Assembly: GCA_964509695.1 (NCBI GenBank) | Contig: CAZDXN010000001.1 | Span: forward strand, 1-64,000 | Reading direction: 5' to 3' | DNA: 64,000 bases | Source of the DNA: 2-01-FULL-50-23 sp964509695 | GTDB lineage: Bacteria > Patescibacteriota > Microgenomatia > UBA1400 > MFAQ01 | In this document: piece by piece, positions 8,672-18,461 of the stretch | How positions within the stretch are numbered: position 1 is the first letter of the stretch | Layout: each line of letters starts with the position of its first letter | Program-made: the position numbers and the translations under genes | Notes under the pieces: generated by a model | The model's database searches: none | The model's input: the letters and a program-made list of their open reading frames with translations, nothing else | Told to the model about the DNA's origin: nothing

Positions 8672-11600
8672 ACGACTTCTCTTATTTTTATTCTTTATTC
8701 TTCATTCTTCATTCTTCATTCTGGCTTCTCCAGCACATGCCATCGAACGTCCTCATTTTATTTCCTTTACCAATCCCGTCCGGGGTATCGAAGAAGGCGA
8801 ATCGCCCGATCAAGGACCTTTAGATTTGCCCCAATACCAGTATCAATTGGCCAGCGAAAACAAGTTCCCGGTGGACTGGCTGCTCCGCTATGACGCCGTC
8901 AACAACGCGACGATATCAGCCTATTTCAAGACCATTTCCGCCACCGATAGTAGCCAGACTGTTGGTGCCTTCTTCGAAATTACTCCAAAACTAGCCCTCG
9001 CCGCACAAGTGAAATATCCCGACGGGGAATATATGTCCCAAGCCAATCGAATCTTTTTGTCGGGATATAATCAACCCGATCGTCTCAGACTCATCGACAC
9101 CTATATGGCGCTTTTTTTTGACTCCTTCGGCTACTATCCCAAGGTTGTCGGCGCTTGGCATCTTGACGCCTACTCTCTTGCTTATCTCTCCGATCATTAT
9201 TCCGTTCTCTCGGCGGTGATTTGCGATGAGCAATATTCTACCGACCGCTATCGTCTCTGGGGGGGTTATCTGGGCAGTCCTTACTATCCTAGTAAGTCTA
9301 ATTTTCTAATTCCGGCCACCGGGAGGGACGACCGCCTCAACATTGTCTTGACGAAATGGGCTCAGCGCGACCCCTTCAATTTTTATGGCCGGGGATCAGA
9401 GAGCAATTATTCCACCCAAGTAAATGACTACATCGCCCAAGGGCAAGACACTAATTTCTTTAGTTCCCTCCTCTCAATCTACTCCAACGGAGACTTCAAT
9501 GAATTTACTCAAACAAACATCGGTCTCGAAAACGGCTACAGCCTTCCTCAATATCGTAATGAAATCAAAGCCTCCTACGCCGCTCTTCGTGCCAGCGAAG
9601 GCAAAAACAACCTCCGCTTTATCTCGTCGGTCGACTTTGCCAAATGGATGCAAACGCACTACAGCTTCACCAACCCGGCTTATTTTTTCAAAACCACCGA
9701 TATCACCGGCAAACAAAACGGTACTGTCTATTGGTATCAGAATCCTTTTTACCGCCTCGGTATCAGGAGCGATGACGGCAAGACAGAAATCCTCGACTTC
9801 CGCATCTACAATCATAACGAAGGCGAGGAATATTACCTCACCAAAAACATCAGCCGGAGCCTCTACTCAGAGGTCTTCCCCCTGATTGACTCCGTCAAGT
9901 ACCCCGGGGCATATATTTCTCTCGGTATTGATCTTTCCAAAGCCAATATTAGTTTTGATCATTGGCAGGTGATTTTCACCGAAGGTAATAAATCATTTCG
10001 ACTTGAACCAACTCAGATTATTTTTGACAATTTTTCTACCCCGAATTTAGTCAGTGACCAATTCAAACAAACAAAGTCGGTCGACCAGACTACCTGGCAG
10101 ATGAAGCCTCACCTGCCGTTCTCCGGATCACGTCTCGGTTTGGGTTTTGGGATCTTGTTAGTCATCTCCATCGCCGCCCTTCTGGTGGTCCGTTCCCAGA
10201 AAAACAAATTTATTACCATCCTCGGTTTCCTGTTGGGCTCGATCTCTTTGGTCACGGTTTTTAGAAGCGGCGTAGTCTACATTTACGGTCTTGGACTCTG
10301 GGGACCAAATGGCCACGACGCCATCTTTCATCTCTCGTTGGGTGAACACTTTCGTCAGACGTTATTTTCCCTGAATCATCCGCAACTCAATGGTCAATTG
10401 TTGAAAAACTATCACTTCGGACTTGACTGGCTGACCGCTTTGGTTAGTAGGCTTAGCGGCTACCCACTACTCGATTTATATTTTCGTCTATTACCAATGC
10501 TCATCGTCGTCTTATTAGTTTATTTTCTGATCAAGCTATGTCAACTTTGGCGTTTCTCCGGTTTCGAAACCTCCTTATCCTTGGCCCTTATCTTTCTCTC
10601 CGGTTCAGCCGGGTTTATCGCCAACCTAATTCTCAAAAGGGGACTCTTTGGCGGAGAGTCAATTTTTTGGGCGAACCAATCGGTCTCTCTTCTTCTCAAC
10701 CCCCCCTTTGCCCTTTCCGTCCTTGGAATTGTTGTTTTCCTGGTTTATCTGGAGAGCCACCCCCACCGTTTATCGTTCAAAGCCCTGATCTTTTTGTCTC
10801 TTTTGGGCGGATCCCTAGTCCAGATAAAGATCTACGCCTTCCTCCTCCTAGTCATTGCCCTTTTTATCCGTCGCAAGTTCAAATTATTTCTCGCCGTCTC
10901 AATCGTCGGATTAATCTTTATTTTTCCCAGTCTCGGAGTCAGAAGCACACCCTTTATTTTTAACCCGCTTTGGTTTCCCAGAAGTCTGTTCGCGTCCTAT
11001 GATCGATTTTACTGGCAAGAGCTCGCTCAGGCTTGGCAGGTCTACGAAGACAACGGCGTTTTTTCCAAACTTGTCCTAGTCAATCTATTGGCTGTCTTCG
11101 TCTTTTATGCTGGGAATCTTTACGTTCGTTTGATCGGTCTGGGGAAGGTTCTTTTCGGTCGGGACTTTTCTTTATCGCAGAATCTTGCCCGATTTATCAT
11201 TTTACTTGGCTTAATTGTTCCGATTCTTCTTACCCAAAAAGTAAATCCTTGGAATACGATTCAGTTCATGTACTATTCTCTTTTCTTTCTTTCAATATTT
11301 ACCGCCAAACAAATCGGGGAGTGGTCTCACAAGGTCAAAAACAAATTCATATTGTTTATCATTTTCCTCTTGGTTACTCTACTCTCTTTTCCTACCACCA
11401 TCGGAACTCTTTCTGATTATCTTACCAGCCAGTCTGCCAGCCGGATTAGCCTTACCGAGCTTCATGCGCTGGACTTCTTACGAAATTCTGAGGCAGGAGT
11501 CATTGTTTCCCCTCTGACTTACTCTCGTTTTGTTCCCAACTCTCCTGACCCCAAACCCCTCTACGCTTACGCTTCGACGGCGTACATTTCCGCTTTCTCC

Positions 11601-11855
11601 GGCCACCCCGAGTATCTTTCTGATACTATCAACTTGGATATCACCAGCTTCTCTTATCAGGATCGAGTCAAGGATGTTATTCGCCTCTATTTGACCCGGG
11701 ACTCCTCTTGGGTTAGCAATTTCTTGGCAGAAAATAAAATCAAGTATGTTTATGAAACACCCTTTGATCGTCTTATGATCCGCCCCGAGGATGCCTGTCT
11801 CACCAAAATCTTTGACTCGGGTGAAATAAATCTATATAAGTATTCTTGCATGTGA
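8664..11855 (+). CDS. Large two-part protein: secreted domain fused to a GT-C-like membrane domain
   Basis: 1063 residues from ATG 8664; the in-frame TTG at 8643 is less likely because the hydrophobic signal peptide starts directly at MFKRLLLF and ends at SPAHA, about residue 26. Residues about 27-485 form a large outer domain with no hydrophobic segment; GAWHLDAYSL (163-172) recalls NodB-like or GH57-like barrels, but catalytic residues are not assured. From about residue 490 the protein becomes polytopic, and GHDAIFH with D552 resembles the acidic first loop of GT-C enzymes. A reasonable reading is a membrane transferase with a built-in glycan-binding or glycan-processing domain. The signal peptide is partly encoded by a 7-base repeat array (8690-8724). 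It overlaps its neighbours by 8 and 4 bases. Confidence 0.85.
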   Translation: MFKRLLLFLFFILHSSFFILASPAHAIERPHFISFTNPVRGIEEGESPDQGPLDLPQYQYQLASENKFPVDWLLRYDAVNNATISAYFKTISATDSSQTVGAFFEITPKLALAAQVKYPDGEYMSQANRIFLSGYNQPDRLRLIDTYMALFFDSFGYYPKVVGAWHLDAYSLAYLSDHYSVLSAVICDEQYSTDRYRLWGGYLGSPYYPSKSNFLIPATGRDDRLNIVLTKWAQRDPFNFYGRGSESNYSTQVNDYIAQGQDTNFFSSLLSIYSNGDFNEFTQTNIGLENGYSLPQYRNEIKASYAALRASEGKNNLRFISSVDFAKWMQTHYSFTNPAYFFKTTDITGKQNGTVYWYQNPFYRLGIRSDDGKTEILDFRIYNHNEGEEYYLTKNISRSLYSEVFPLIDSVKYPGAYISLGIDLSKANISFDHWQVIFTEGNKSFRLEPTQIIFDNFSTPNLVSDQFKQTKSVDQTTWQMKPHLPFSGSRLGLGFGILLVISIAALLVVRSQKNKFITILGFLLGSISLVTVFRSGVVYIYGLGLWGPNGHDAIFHLSLGEHFRQTLFSLNHPQLNGQLLKNYHFGLDWLTALVSRLSGYPLLDLYFRLLPMLIVVLLVYFLIKLCQLWRFSGFETSLSLALIFLSGSAGFIANLILKRGLFGGESIFWANQSVSLLLNPPFALSVLGIVVFLVYLESHPHRLSFKALIFLSLLGGSLVQIKIYAFLLLVIALFIRRKFKLFLAVSIVGLIFIFPSLGVRSTPFIFNPLWFPRSLFASYDRFYWQELAQAWQVYEDNGVFSKLVLVNLLAVFVFYAGNLYVRLIGLGKVLFGRDFSLSQNLARFIILLGLIVPILLTQKVNPWNTIQFMYYSLFFLSIFTAKQIGEWSHKVKNKFILFIIFLLVTLLSFPTTIGTLSDYLTSQSASRISLTELHALDFLRNSEAGVIVSPLTYSRFVPNSPDPKPLYAYASTAYISAFSGHPEYLSDTINLDITSFSYQDRVKDVIRLYLTRDSSWVSNFLAENKIKYVYETPFDRLMIRPEDACLTKIFDSGEINLYKYSCM
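8690..8724. repeat. Period-7 repeat array, five ATTCNNN units, inside a signal peptide
   Basis: Five 7-base units of form ATTCNNN: three are ATTCTTC, with ATTCTTT before and ATTCTGG after. The array encodes the hydrophobic core of the signal peptide (residues about 9-20 of the 1063-residue protein). Because 7 and 3 share no factor, the protein repeats every seven codons rather than every unit (FFILHSS then FFILAS). Confidence 0.85.
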
Positions 11856-12769
11856 CTAAACCAAAAATCTCGGCGGTCATCACCACCTGGAACGAAGAGT
11901 CCAATCTTGACGACTGTCTCGCCACCCTTGGCTTTGTCGACGAAATCATCATTGTCGATATGGAAAGCTCCGACGACACCGTCAAAATAGCCAAAGCCTA
12001 TACCGACAAGGTCTATCGCACTCCCTATACAGGTTACGTTGAGCCAGCCAGAAATTTTTCGATTGGCAAGGCCTCCGGGAGCTGGATCCTCATCATCGAC
12101 GGAGACGAGAGGATACCGCCCACTCTCGCCGAGAAACTGAGAGAAATTACCGAAAACGACGACGTTGACTTTGTCAGGGTCCCCCGGAAAAACTTGGTTT
12201 TTAGTCAGTGGTTAAAATACTCGCGCTGGTGGCCGGACTACAATATTCGTTTCTTCAAAAAAGGCTATGTTACTTGGCAGAATACCATTCACTCAGTTCC
12301 GATTACCGAAGGGATTGGAATGAATCTTGACCCAGAGCCGGAATACGCCATCATTCACCACCACTATCGAACCATCGACGAATACATCACCCGATTGATG
12401 CGCTATACCAACCAACAAAGCAAAGAACTTATCAGCGCCGGTTACAAATTCTCTTTGGCGGATTTAATAAACAAGCCGATTGGAGAATTTCTTTCTCGCT
12501 TTTTCGCTGGCGAAGGTTACAAGGACGGACTTCACGGCCTTTCTCTCTCCCTTCTCCAGTCATTTTCAATCTTTGTTGTCTATCTCAAGGTCTGGCAGGA
12601 GGAAGGCTTCACTCCTCAGACAGACGTTCTTTCAAATTCATCATTCAAAAAACTTATCAAGAGTAAATTTACTGAATTGAAGTACTGGCTTTATACGATC
12701 AAAATCCATATTTCCGGGAAAAAAAGCGAAAAATTTATTCTTAAAATCAAGCGGAAGCTTAACCTTTAA
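11852..12769 (+). CDS. GT2 family glycosyltransferase (WaaE/KdtX-like)
   Basis: 305 residues from GTG 11852, chosen because it makes a GTGA four-base overlap with the stop of the upstream gene; TTG 11846 in the same frame is possible. The GT-A fold is plain: ISAVITTWNEESNL at the start, VDEIIIVDMESSDDT as the nucleotide-binding strand, and the metal-binding DGDE in LIIDGDERI near residue 90. The pattern is that of WaaE/KdtX-type enzymes that add hexoses to lipid-linked cores. It should act at the inner membrane face with a nucleotide sugar. The C-terminal 50 residues are lysine-rich and may bind the membrane. Confidence 0.9.
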   Translation: MTKPKISAVITTWNEESNLDDCLATLGFVDEIIIVDMESSDDTVKIAKAYTDKVYRTPYTGYVEPARNFSIGKASGSWILIIDGDERIPPTLAEKLREITENDDVDFVRVPRKNLVFSQWLKYSRWWPDYNIRFFKKGYVTWQNTIHSVPITEGIGMNLDPEPEYAIIHHHYRTIDEYITRLMRYTNQQSKELISAGYKFSLADLINKPIGEFLSRFFAGEGYKDGLHGLSLSLLQSFSIFVVYLKVWQEEGFTPQTDVLSNSSFKKLIKSKFTELKYWLYTIKIHISGKKSEKFILKIKRKLNL

Positions 12770-12770
12770 T

Positions 12771-13676
12771 ATGCGTGCTGCTCTTGTCACCATCCACTAC
12801 AAAAACATAGATGATACCCTGTCTCTGCTAATGTCTCTTTCAAAAGCCAAGGTACCAGAAAAACACGAGGTCAAGATTTACGTCGTCGACAACGAAAACT
12901 CCAAAGATCTCAAAGAAGAATTAAATAAGAACTTCCCCGATGCTATTCTGCTTGTCAGTCCCGGAAATTTAGGTTTCGCCGCGGGGAACAATCTTGGCTT
13001 GAAACGAGCCATGAACGATGGCGCCAAACTTCTAATTGCAATTAACAACGACACCTTTGTTGGTAAGGATTTTTTCAAAAACATATTTAAAAGCCCAATT
13101 TTGGAAAAGTCAGTTGGTGCCATCGGTGGCCTGATTTATTTTGCCCCCGGCTTCGAGTTTAATCAAAATTATTCCAAAAGGGATCTCGGCAAAGTTGTCT
13201 GGTATGCCGGTGGAACAATAGACTGGGACAACGTCCTCTGCTCCAATGCCCATGTTGACGAAATCGATCAAGGTCAGTATGGAAAATCTGAAAATACTGA
13301 TTTTGTTACCGGAGCCCTTTTAATCACCAAAACCGAAGTCCTCAAAAAAGTCGGCCTTTTTGACGAGAAATATTTTATGTATCTCGAGGATGTCGATCTT
13401 TGTCACCGAATAAAACTGGCCGGCTACAAACTCCTGTTTGATCCGAAGATAAAGCTTTGGCACAAGGTTGGCCGCGCCTCGGCCATCGGTTCTCCTCTGA
13501 ACGATTATTTTATTACCAGGAATCGGCTTTACTTTGGTTCCAAATATGCGCGCCCCCGGACCCGGTTTGCCCTATTTCGGGAAGCCATTCGAAAAATTTT
13601 CACTGGCACCCTCGCTCAGAAAAAAGCCATCACCGATTTCTTTACAGGGAAATTAGGCAAAGGATCATATCTATGA
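12771..13676 (+). CDS. GT2 family glycosyltransferase (rhamnosyltransferase-like)
   Basis: 301 residues, ATG one base after the preceding stop. AALVTIHYKNIDDTL begins the GT-A fold, GNLGFAAGNNLGL and INNDT are typical of the WbbL/RfbF rhamnosyltransferase group, and VTGALLITK followed by FDEKYFMYLEDVDLCHRI is the conserved second half with the likely catalytic acids. It overlaps the next gene by four bases (ATGA). It would add one sugar to a lipid-linked acceptor in the cytoplasm; the sugar is unknown. Neighbours on both sides are also GT2 enzymes, suggesting successive steps on one oligosaccharide. Confidence 0.9.
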   Translation: MRAALVTIHYKNIDDTLSLLMSLSKAKVPEKHEVKIYVVDNENSKDLKEELNKNFPDAILLVSPGNLGFAAGNNLGLKRAMNDGAKLLIAINNDTFVGKDFFKNIFKSPILEKSVGAIGGLIYFAPGFEFNQNYSKRDLGKVVWYAGGTIDWDNVLCSNAHVDEIDQGQYGKSENTDFVTGALLITKTEVLKKVGLFDEKYFMYLEDVDLCHRIKLAGYKLLFDPKIKLWHKVGRASAIGSPLNDYFITRNRLYFGSKYARPRTRFALFREAIRKIFTGTLAQKKAITDFFTGKLGKGSYL

Positions 13677-14485
13677 ATAAACTCAGCGTCATTATCCTAG
13701 GTCAAAATGTGGCCGACGAGGTCATTCCTGCCTTTGTCACCAGTCAGTTCGCCGACGAAATCATTTTTGTTGACACCCATACCGGCTCTACGGACGAAAC
13801 GCTCTCCCTTGCCAGAAAATACGCTCAAAAGATTGTCAAGAGTGAGAGCTACGACTTTTCGACCTGGAGGAATGACGGCGCCAAAGCCGCCTCGGGGGAA
13901 TGGCTACTATATCTTGATTCCGATGAACGAATTACCCCCAGTCTTTCCAAGGAAATTATTACGGCAATCAAGCATCCCGATTTTGAAGCCTATACCATCA
14001 GTCGTTATGAAGTCTTTCTGGGCCGGCATTTGAATCACTGGCCCGATCCTCGGGTTCTCCGATTGATAAAGAAGTCCGCCCTCAAAGGTTGGCGGGGAAA
14101 GCTTCACGAGCAGCCGAATATCATCGGTCGAATCGGTCAACTAAAAGAGCAGATGGTCCATCTCTCTCACAAGAATATCGACGAAAAAGTCACCGGGAGT
14201 CTAAAGTGGTCCCGTCTAGAGGCCGAAATGCTTTTCAAAGCCGGTCACCCTCAAATGAAGGGCTGGCGCTTCGCCAGAATAATTTTTTCTGAGTTCTGGG
14301 ACCGGTTTGTCAAACAGAAATTATGGTTAGACGGCACCGAAGGGTGGATCGAAGTAATTTATCAAATGTTTTCCCGATTCCTAACTTACGAAAGACTTTG
14401 GGAATTGCAAAGGAAACCAAGTTTGAAGGATACTTATGTCACCATCGACAAACAAATCAAGGGAGATTGGGAAAAATCAAAATGA
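13673..14485 (+). CDS. GT2 family glycosyltransferase (WaaE/KdtX-like)
   Basis: 270 residues. ATG 13673 is preferred over upstream in-frame codons because it gives an ATGA overlap with the preceding stop and starts immediately before the conserved strand LSVIILGQNVADEVI. FADEIIFVDTHTGSTDET and YLDSDERITP supply the nucleotide- and metal-binding parts; WRNDGAKAASGEWLL is characteristic. It is related to the GT2 at 11852-12769 and to the one at 44372-45205, so the three may make similar linkages on different acceptors. Soluble or membrane-associated, inner face. Confidence 0.9.
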   Translation: MNKLSVIILGQNVADEVIPAFVTSQFADEIIFVDTHTGSTDETLSLARKYAQKIVKSESYDFSTWRNDGAKAASGEWLLYLDSDERITPSLSKEIITAIKHPDFEAYTISRYEVFLGRHLNHWPDPRVLRLIKKSALKGWRGKLHEQPNIIGRIGQLKEQMVHLSHKNIDEKVTGSLKWSRLEAEMLFKAGHPQMKGWRFARIIFSEFWDRFVKQKLWLDGTEGWIEVIYQMFSRFLTYERLWELQRKPSLKDTYVTIDKQIKGDWEKSK

Positions 14486-15558
14486 AAAAAGCTCTAATCT
14501 ACGATCCGTATCTCGATACCTTGGGTGGGGGAGAAAGGTATGTTCTTACATTTGCCCTGGCTCTCGAATCGTTCGGCTACTCCGTCGATCTTGCTTGGAA
14601 GGACGAGTCTATTCTCGCCTCAGCCCAGAGCCGCTTCAATCTCAAGCTAACGCATACTCGAGTTTGCCCGGAGTGTTTTGACAACCTATCTCTCTCTGCC
14701 GGCCTGCTTCGTCGGTATCAAATGACAAAAAATTATGATTTGGTCTTTTGGATTTGCGACGGCAGTCTGCCGTATCTGTTTGGCAAGAAAAACTATCTAC
14801 ATTTCCAGATACCTTTCAAGAAAATCGGAGGCAACTCAATCAACAATCTCCTAAAAACAGTCCAAATCAATCGATTCATTTTTAACTCAAACTTTACTGC
14901 CAAGGTAATCCGTCGACAACTTCCGCTTATTTCTTCCACCATACTTTTTCCGCCAATTGATACCGATGCCTTCGTCCCAGGAAAAAAGGAAAACGTCATC
15001 CTCTCAGTCGCTCGTTTTGATTCACCCTCCCACGCCAAGCGTCAAGACGTACTCATCGAGGCCTTCAGGAAACTTTTTCGTCAAAGAAAAAACTATCGTT
15101 TAATCCTAGCCGGCGCTGTCAAAGGAGATGGTGGAAAAGACAACGTATCTTTGTTAGAAAAAGCCGCCGGAAGACTACCAATAGAATTTGTTCCCAATCC
15201 GGACTTTAACGAATTGAAGAAGTTATACGCCAAGGCCAAAATATTTTGGCACGCTGCCGGTTATGAAATTGACGGCACTCTTGAGCCGGAAAAGACCGAA
15301 CATTTCGGCATCACCACCGTCGAGGCGATGTCTGCTGGTGCCGTACCGGTCGTCATCAATAGGGGAGGGCAAGGGGAAATCATTACTCCGGACAACGGCT
15401 ATCTGTGCGACTCCATCGAGGAGATAGTTTCCTCAACTATGTCCTTGCTCACCTCTTCCGAAAAAATGAAACTAATGGCCGAAAACAGCCTAGCCAGATC
15501 ACTCGATTTTAGTAGTGCTCGCTTCGTCAAGGAGGTGGGTAGGATCATCTCCCTATGA
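14482..15558 (+). CDS. GT4 family glycosyltransferase (ALG11-like)
   Basis: 358 residues from ATG 14482 (ATGA overlap with the previous stop); the frame is open further upstream but conservation starts at KKALIYDPYLDTLGGGERY, the glycine-rich loop of the acceptor domain. VPNPDFNELKKLYAKAK and EHFGITTVEAMSAG carry the C-terminal donor site with the EX7E motif of retaining GT-B enzymes. The N-terminal LGGGERY pattern resembles eukaryotic ALG11 and its bacterial relatives, mannosyltransferases acting on lipid-linked sugars, though the donor sugar here is not determined. It is one of only two GT-B enzymes in the window. Confidence 0.9.
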   Translation: MKKALIYDPYLDTLGGGERYVLTFALALESFGYSVDLAWKDESILASAQSRFNLKLTHTRVCPECFDNLSLSAGLLRRYQMTKNYDLVFWICDGSLPYLFGKKNYLHFQIPFKKIGGNSINNLLKTVQINRFIFNSNFTAKVIRRQLPLISSTILFPPIDTDAFVPGKKENVILSVARFDSPSHAKRQDVLIEAFRKLFRQRKNYRLILAGAVKGDGGKDNVSLLEKAAGRLPIEFVPNPDFNELKKLYAKAKIFWHAAGYEIDGTLEPEKTEHFGITTVEAMSAGAVPVVINRGGQGEIITPDNGYLCDSIEEIVSSTMSLLTSSEKMKLMAENSLARSLDFSSARFVKEVGRIISL

Positions 15559-17111
15559 TCAAAACGGCTATTTTTGTAATTATTCTTTTTCTGACTTTCT
15601 TTGTTCGTTTGGAGGCAATCAAAAATCACAATCTGCCCTTCACCACCGATCAGGGCCGGGATATGATCGACATCAGGAGTATCGCCGTTGGTCACAAGCC
15701 CCGCCTCATTGGTCCCACCACTAGTATCAATGGCGTCTATCTCGGGCCTTTTTGGTATTACTTCAACCTGCCCCCATTTATAGCAAGTGGCGGTGACCCC
15801 AGCTCGCTTCTCATCTGGCAAATCATCTGGTACCAGCTCGCAGGTCTTTCGTTGTATCTATTTCTGAAAAAAGAAAACCCCACCCTTGCCCTCTTTACCT
15901 CAGTTTTTTTTCTAATCATGCCCCTCGGCTTCAACACCAGTCGTTACTCATGGAACGCCAACGCCATGCCCATTTTTACCGTCTTCTTTATTCTTGCCCT
16001 TTTTACCCTCATCAGAAACCAAACACCCCAAAAATCTTTTATTACCGGCCTTCTGGCTGGACTCTCGCTTCAAGTCGAAGCCGCTTTCGGGGTCATTTTT
16101 TTTCCCTTCGCTTTCCTTTATCTGCTGAGTTTTACCAAGAAGCTCAAAACGCATTTTGGGCTTTTCCTTGGCTTCTTAATTACTCTCATCCCCCAAGGCG
16201 TTTTTGAATTGAGACATCAGTTCCCCTTGACGAAAGTTCTCCTAACGGAATTTTCCGGAAAAAGCACTATGCTGGGCCAACGCCTGAGTCTTAGCCAGAG
16301 GCTGGACGATCGAATCGGTGTTCTAATCGCCCTGGTCCGCGACTCCAGTCACCTTCCCGAGTCGTTTTTGTTTCCGGTCTTCATCGTCACCTGTTTCATG
16401 GCCCTCATTCTGATTTTCAAAAAGAATCAAACGAAATTTAATTGGCAATTTTTGCTCTTGAATATCTCCTTTATTCTATTTACACTCATATTTTTTCTTG
16501 CCTTTCCTCAACCTCTCAAGGGTTGGTATTTGCTGGGACTGTCTGTCCCCTTGGTACTTCTATACAGCTCCTCCCTTGCCTCAATTTATTCTCTGGGAGA
16601 TCTCCGTCTCAATCTCGCTCTGGTCATCCTAGTGGCCTCCTCCTTCTACTTTACCTTTCTGGCTCAATCGGAATATCTATCCGTCTCCCAACAGATGGGA
16701 TCAGCCAACCGGAGCTCCCTGAAGAACTCGCTAGCCGACCTCGATTGGGTCTATCGACACGCCGACGGGCAGGGATTTCGTGCCTATAGTTACCTACCAT
16801 CGATATACGACTATCCCTACCAATATCTCTATTGGTGGTACGGTCCCAAGGAATATGGTTATCAACCCAACGAGGTCGCTTATCTACCGAACCGGCCGGA
16901 ATATATTGAGAATATGCAAACGTATCTCACCAAGACCAGACCACTTCTCGAAAATGAACCAACCTTTCTCATCATCGAAAAAGATGAGCAAAATCCAGCA
17001 TTCGAAAAAGCCTGGAAAGGGAATTTTTCCACCTTCTGCGAAGTCGAAAAAGTCGCTTTTGCCTTCCCGGTTGAGATTCGCCACCTGGAAAATTGTGGTC
17101 AAACCAAATAA
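15555..17111 (+). CDS. GT-C membrane protein, 'DQGRD' subgroup
   Basis: 518 residues, ATGA overlap with the GT4 gene. After a first hydrophobic segment (about 4-20) the outer loop reads TTDQGRDMIDI with D32 and R35-D36, then IGPTTSINGVYLGPFWYY. The same D-x-x-R-D arrangement and a following LGP element occur in the genes at 17115-18461 and 32177-33736, so these form a subgroup distinct from the D-E-A enzymes. The C-terminal 120 residues are soluble, with a tyrosine-rich stretch near residues 415-440. Expected to be an outer-face glycosyltransferase using a polyprenyl-phosphate sugar; unproven. Confidence 0.88.
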   Translation: MIKTAIFVIILFLTFFVRLEAIKNHNLPFTTDQGRDMIDIRSIAVGHKPRLIGPTTSINGVYLGPFWYYFNLPPFIASGGDPSSLLIWQIIWYQLAGLSLYLFLKKENPTLALFTSVFFLIMPLGFNTSRYSWNANAMPIFTVFFILALFTLIRNQTPQKSFITGLLAGLSLQVEAAFGVIFFPFAFLYLLSFTKKLKTHFGLFLGFLITLIPQGVFELRHQFPLTKVLLTEFSGKSTMLGQRLSLSQRLDDRIGVLIALVRDSSHLPESFLFPVFIVTCFMALILIFKKNQTKFNWQFLLLNISFILFTLIFFLAFPQPLKGWYLLGLSVPLVLLYSSSLASIYSLGDLRLNLALVILVASSFYFTFLAQSEYLSVSQQMGSANRSSLKNSLADLDWVYRHADGQGFRAYSYLPSIYDYPYQYLYWWYGPKEYGYQPNEVAYLPNRPEYIENMQTYLTKTRPLLENEPTFLIIEKDEQNPAFEKAWKGNFSTFCEVEKVAFAFPVEIRHLENCGQTK

Positions 17112-17114
17112 ATC

Positions 17115-18461
17115 ATGATCAAAAAATTCATTCTGATTTTCTTTATTTCGCTGGGATTATTTTTTAGCTTCTACCGCTTATCGGAGCAATATATTTTTGA
17201 ATACGACCGGGAAAGAGATTACTATGACGTGAAATCAATTGTCGTTAATCACAAAGTTCCCCTCATAGGCATGACTGTGAATTCGTTTATCTATCTGGGT
17301 CCTTGGTTTAACTTTATTCAAGTTCCGTTTTTTGCGCTGCTAGGGGGAGATCCAATATACGGTGCTTACCTGATTGCCACCGTAAATTTCGCTATTTTTC
17401 TTCTGATCTATTATTTGATAAAGCGACTCACCTCTTCTCAGCTTACGGCTACCTGTGCGGCCCTTCTTTGGGTTAGCTCCGCCAACCAAATCAACTGGAC
17501 CGTCCCGCTGGTGCCGTTATTTTTTCTTCTCTTTATACTCCTATACGAAATTATTAAGCAGAAACCGTCTCTATTTTTTGTCTCCTCTATTACCCTAATC
17601 TGGTCGCTATCCCTACACTTTCATCCTCAAATGGTTTTTCTCGCTCCGGTTTGGCTTTTTGTGGTCATCAGCTTTTTTCAAAAGGTCAAAAAACACCCAC
17701 TAAGGTCAGTTCTGTATATTCTGATCGCTTTTGTCATCCCGCTCCTTCCTCTGATCGTATTTGATCTCCGCCACAGTTTTCTCGATACCAAGGCTGTCCT
17801 TAATTTTTTCACTCAGAATTCCAGCCAAACCAGCCCCGACCCCGGATTTCGTCCCCTTTACTCACTCAGGCAGTTTTCTCTCCCTCTTGTCTTACCCCTC
17901 CCGTGGTTAAAACACAATTTACTTTTTTCATTTTTACTCTTTGTAGTAACAATTTACGCTGTCATCAAAAAACCACGTTTTTTTTACTTGCTATTTATCT
18001 CTCTCGTTTCTTTATTTCTGATGGGCTTTTATCGTCAAAATACCTGGCCCGAGTATTATCACCTGGCCGGTGGTTTGAGTCTGATGATTTTACTTTTTCT
18101 ATTTTTCAGTGAAAAGACCTCCTCCAAATGTATTTTGTTATCGTTGACCATCTTGATTGTCTCGGTCAATCTCCGTTTCCTGCTTTCCTACGCTGAGCCG
18201 ACCAGCTACTATTTCAAGCGTCAGGTCATCCAATACATGCTCGAACAAAACAAACCGTATGAAAGAATGAATATCGAGAACGACTTTCCTTTTGGCGAAG
18301 GACTCGGATTTGGGCCGATCAGAGAGTTTTATGAAAAACCCACCGGCCAATATCCCCCCACCCTTCGTTTTTATGTTTCTTACGCTGGTAGCCCGAGACA
18401 AAACAGCACTGAAAAAATTTTCGGCGCCTATGGAGTGTCCATCATCAATACACGGCCATGA
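17115..18461 (+). CDS. GT-C membrane protein, 'DRERD' subgroup
   Basis: 448 residues, beginning three bases after its upstream relative. The first outer loop has FEYDRERDYYDVK with D31 and R34-D35, followed by YLGPWFNF, matching the 15555 and 32177 genes. It is about 70 residues shorter than the upstream copy, mainly in the C-terminal soluble part. Hydrophobic segments cover about residues 5-360. Its stop overlaps the next start by four bases. Likely a diverged tandem duplicate with the same type of reaction on another acceptor or with another sugar. Confidence 0.87.
   Translation: MIKKFILIFFISLGLFFSFYRLSEQYIFEYDRERDYYDVKSIVVNHKVPLIGMTVNSFIYLGPWFNFIQVPFFALLGGDPIYGAYLIATVNFAIFLLIYYLIKRLTSSQLTATCAALLWVSSANQINWTVPLVPLFFLLFILLYEIIKQKPSLFFVSSITLIWSLSLHFHPQMVFLAPVWLFVVISFFQKVKKHPLRSVLYILIAFVIPLLPLIVFDLRHSFLDTKAVLNFFTQNSSQTSPDPGFRPLYSLRQFSLPLVLPLPWLKHNLLFSFLLFVVTIYAVIKKPRFFYLLFISLVSLFLMGFYRQNTWPEYYHLAGGLSLMILLFLFFSEKTSSKCILLSLTILIVSVNLRFLLSYAEPTSYYFKRQVIQYMLEQNKPYERMNIENDFPFGEGLGFGPIREFYEKPTGQYPPTLRFYVSYAGSPRQNSTEKIFGAYGVSIINTRP

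Noticed and set aside
9424..9885. Open frame of 153 codons within the 8664 gene
   Set aside because: Thr/Ser/Lys-rich shadow of the outer domain with no start signal and no motif.
12637..12660. Possible ninth period-7 array (two ATTC units)
   Set aside because: Only two units can be matched, which is too few to separate from chance.
13457..13672. Upstream extension of the GT2 gene at 13673
   Set aside because: The extra 72 codons lie wholly within the previous gene in another frame and precede the normal first beta strand of the fold.
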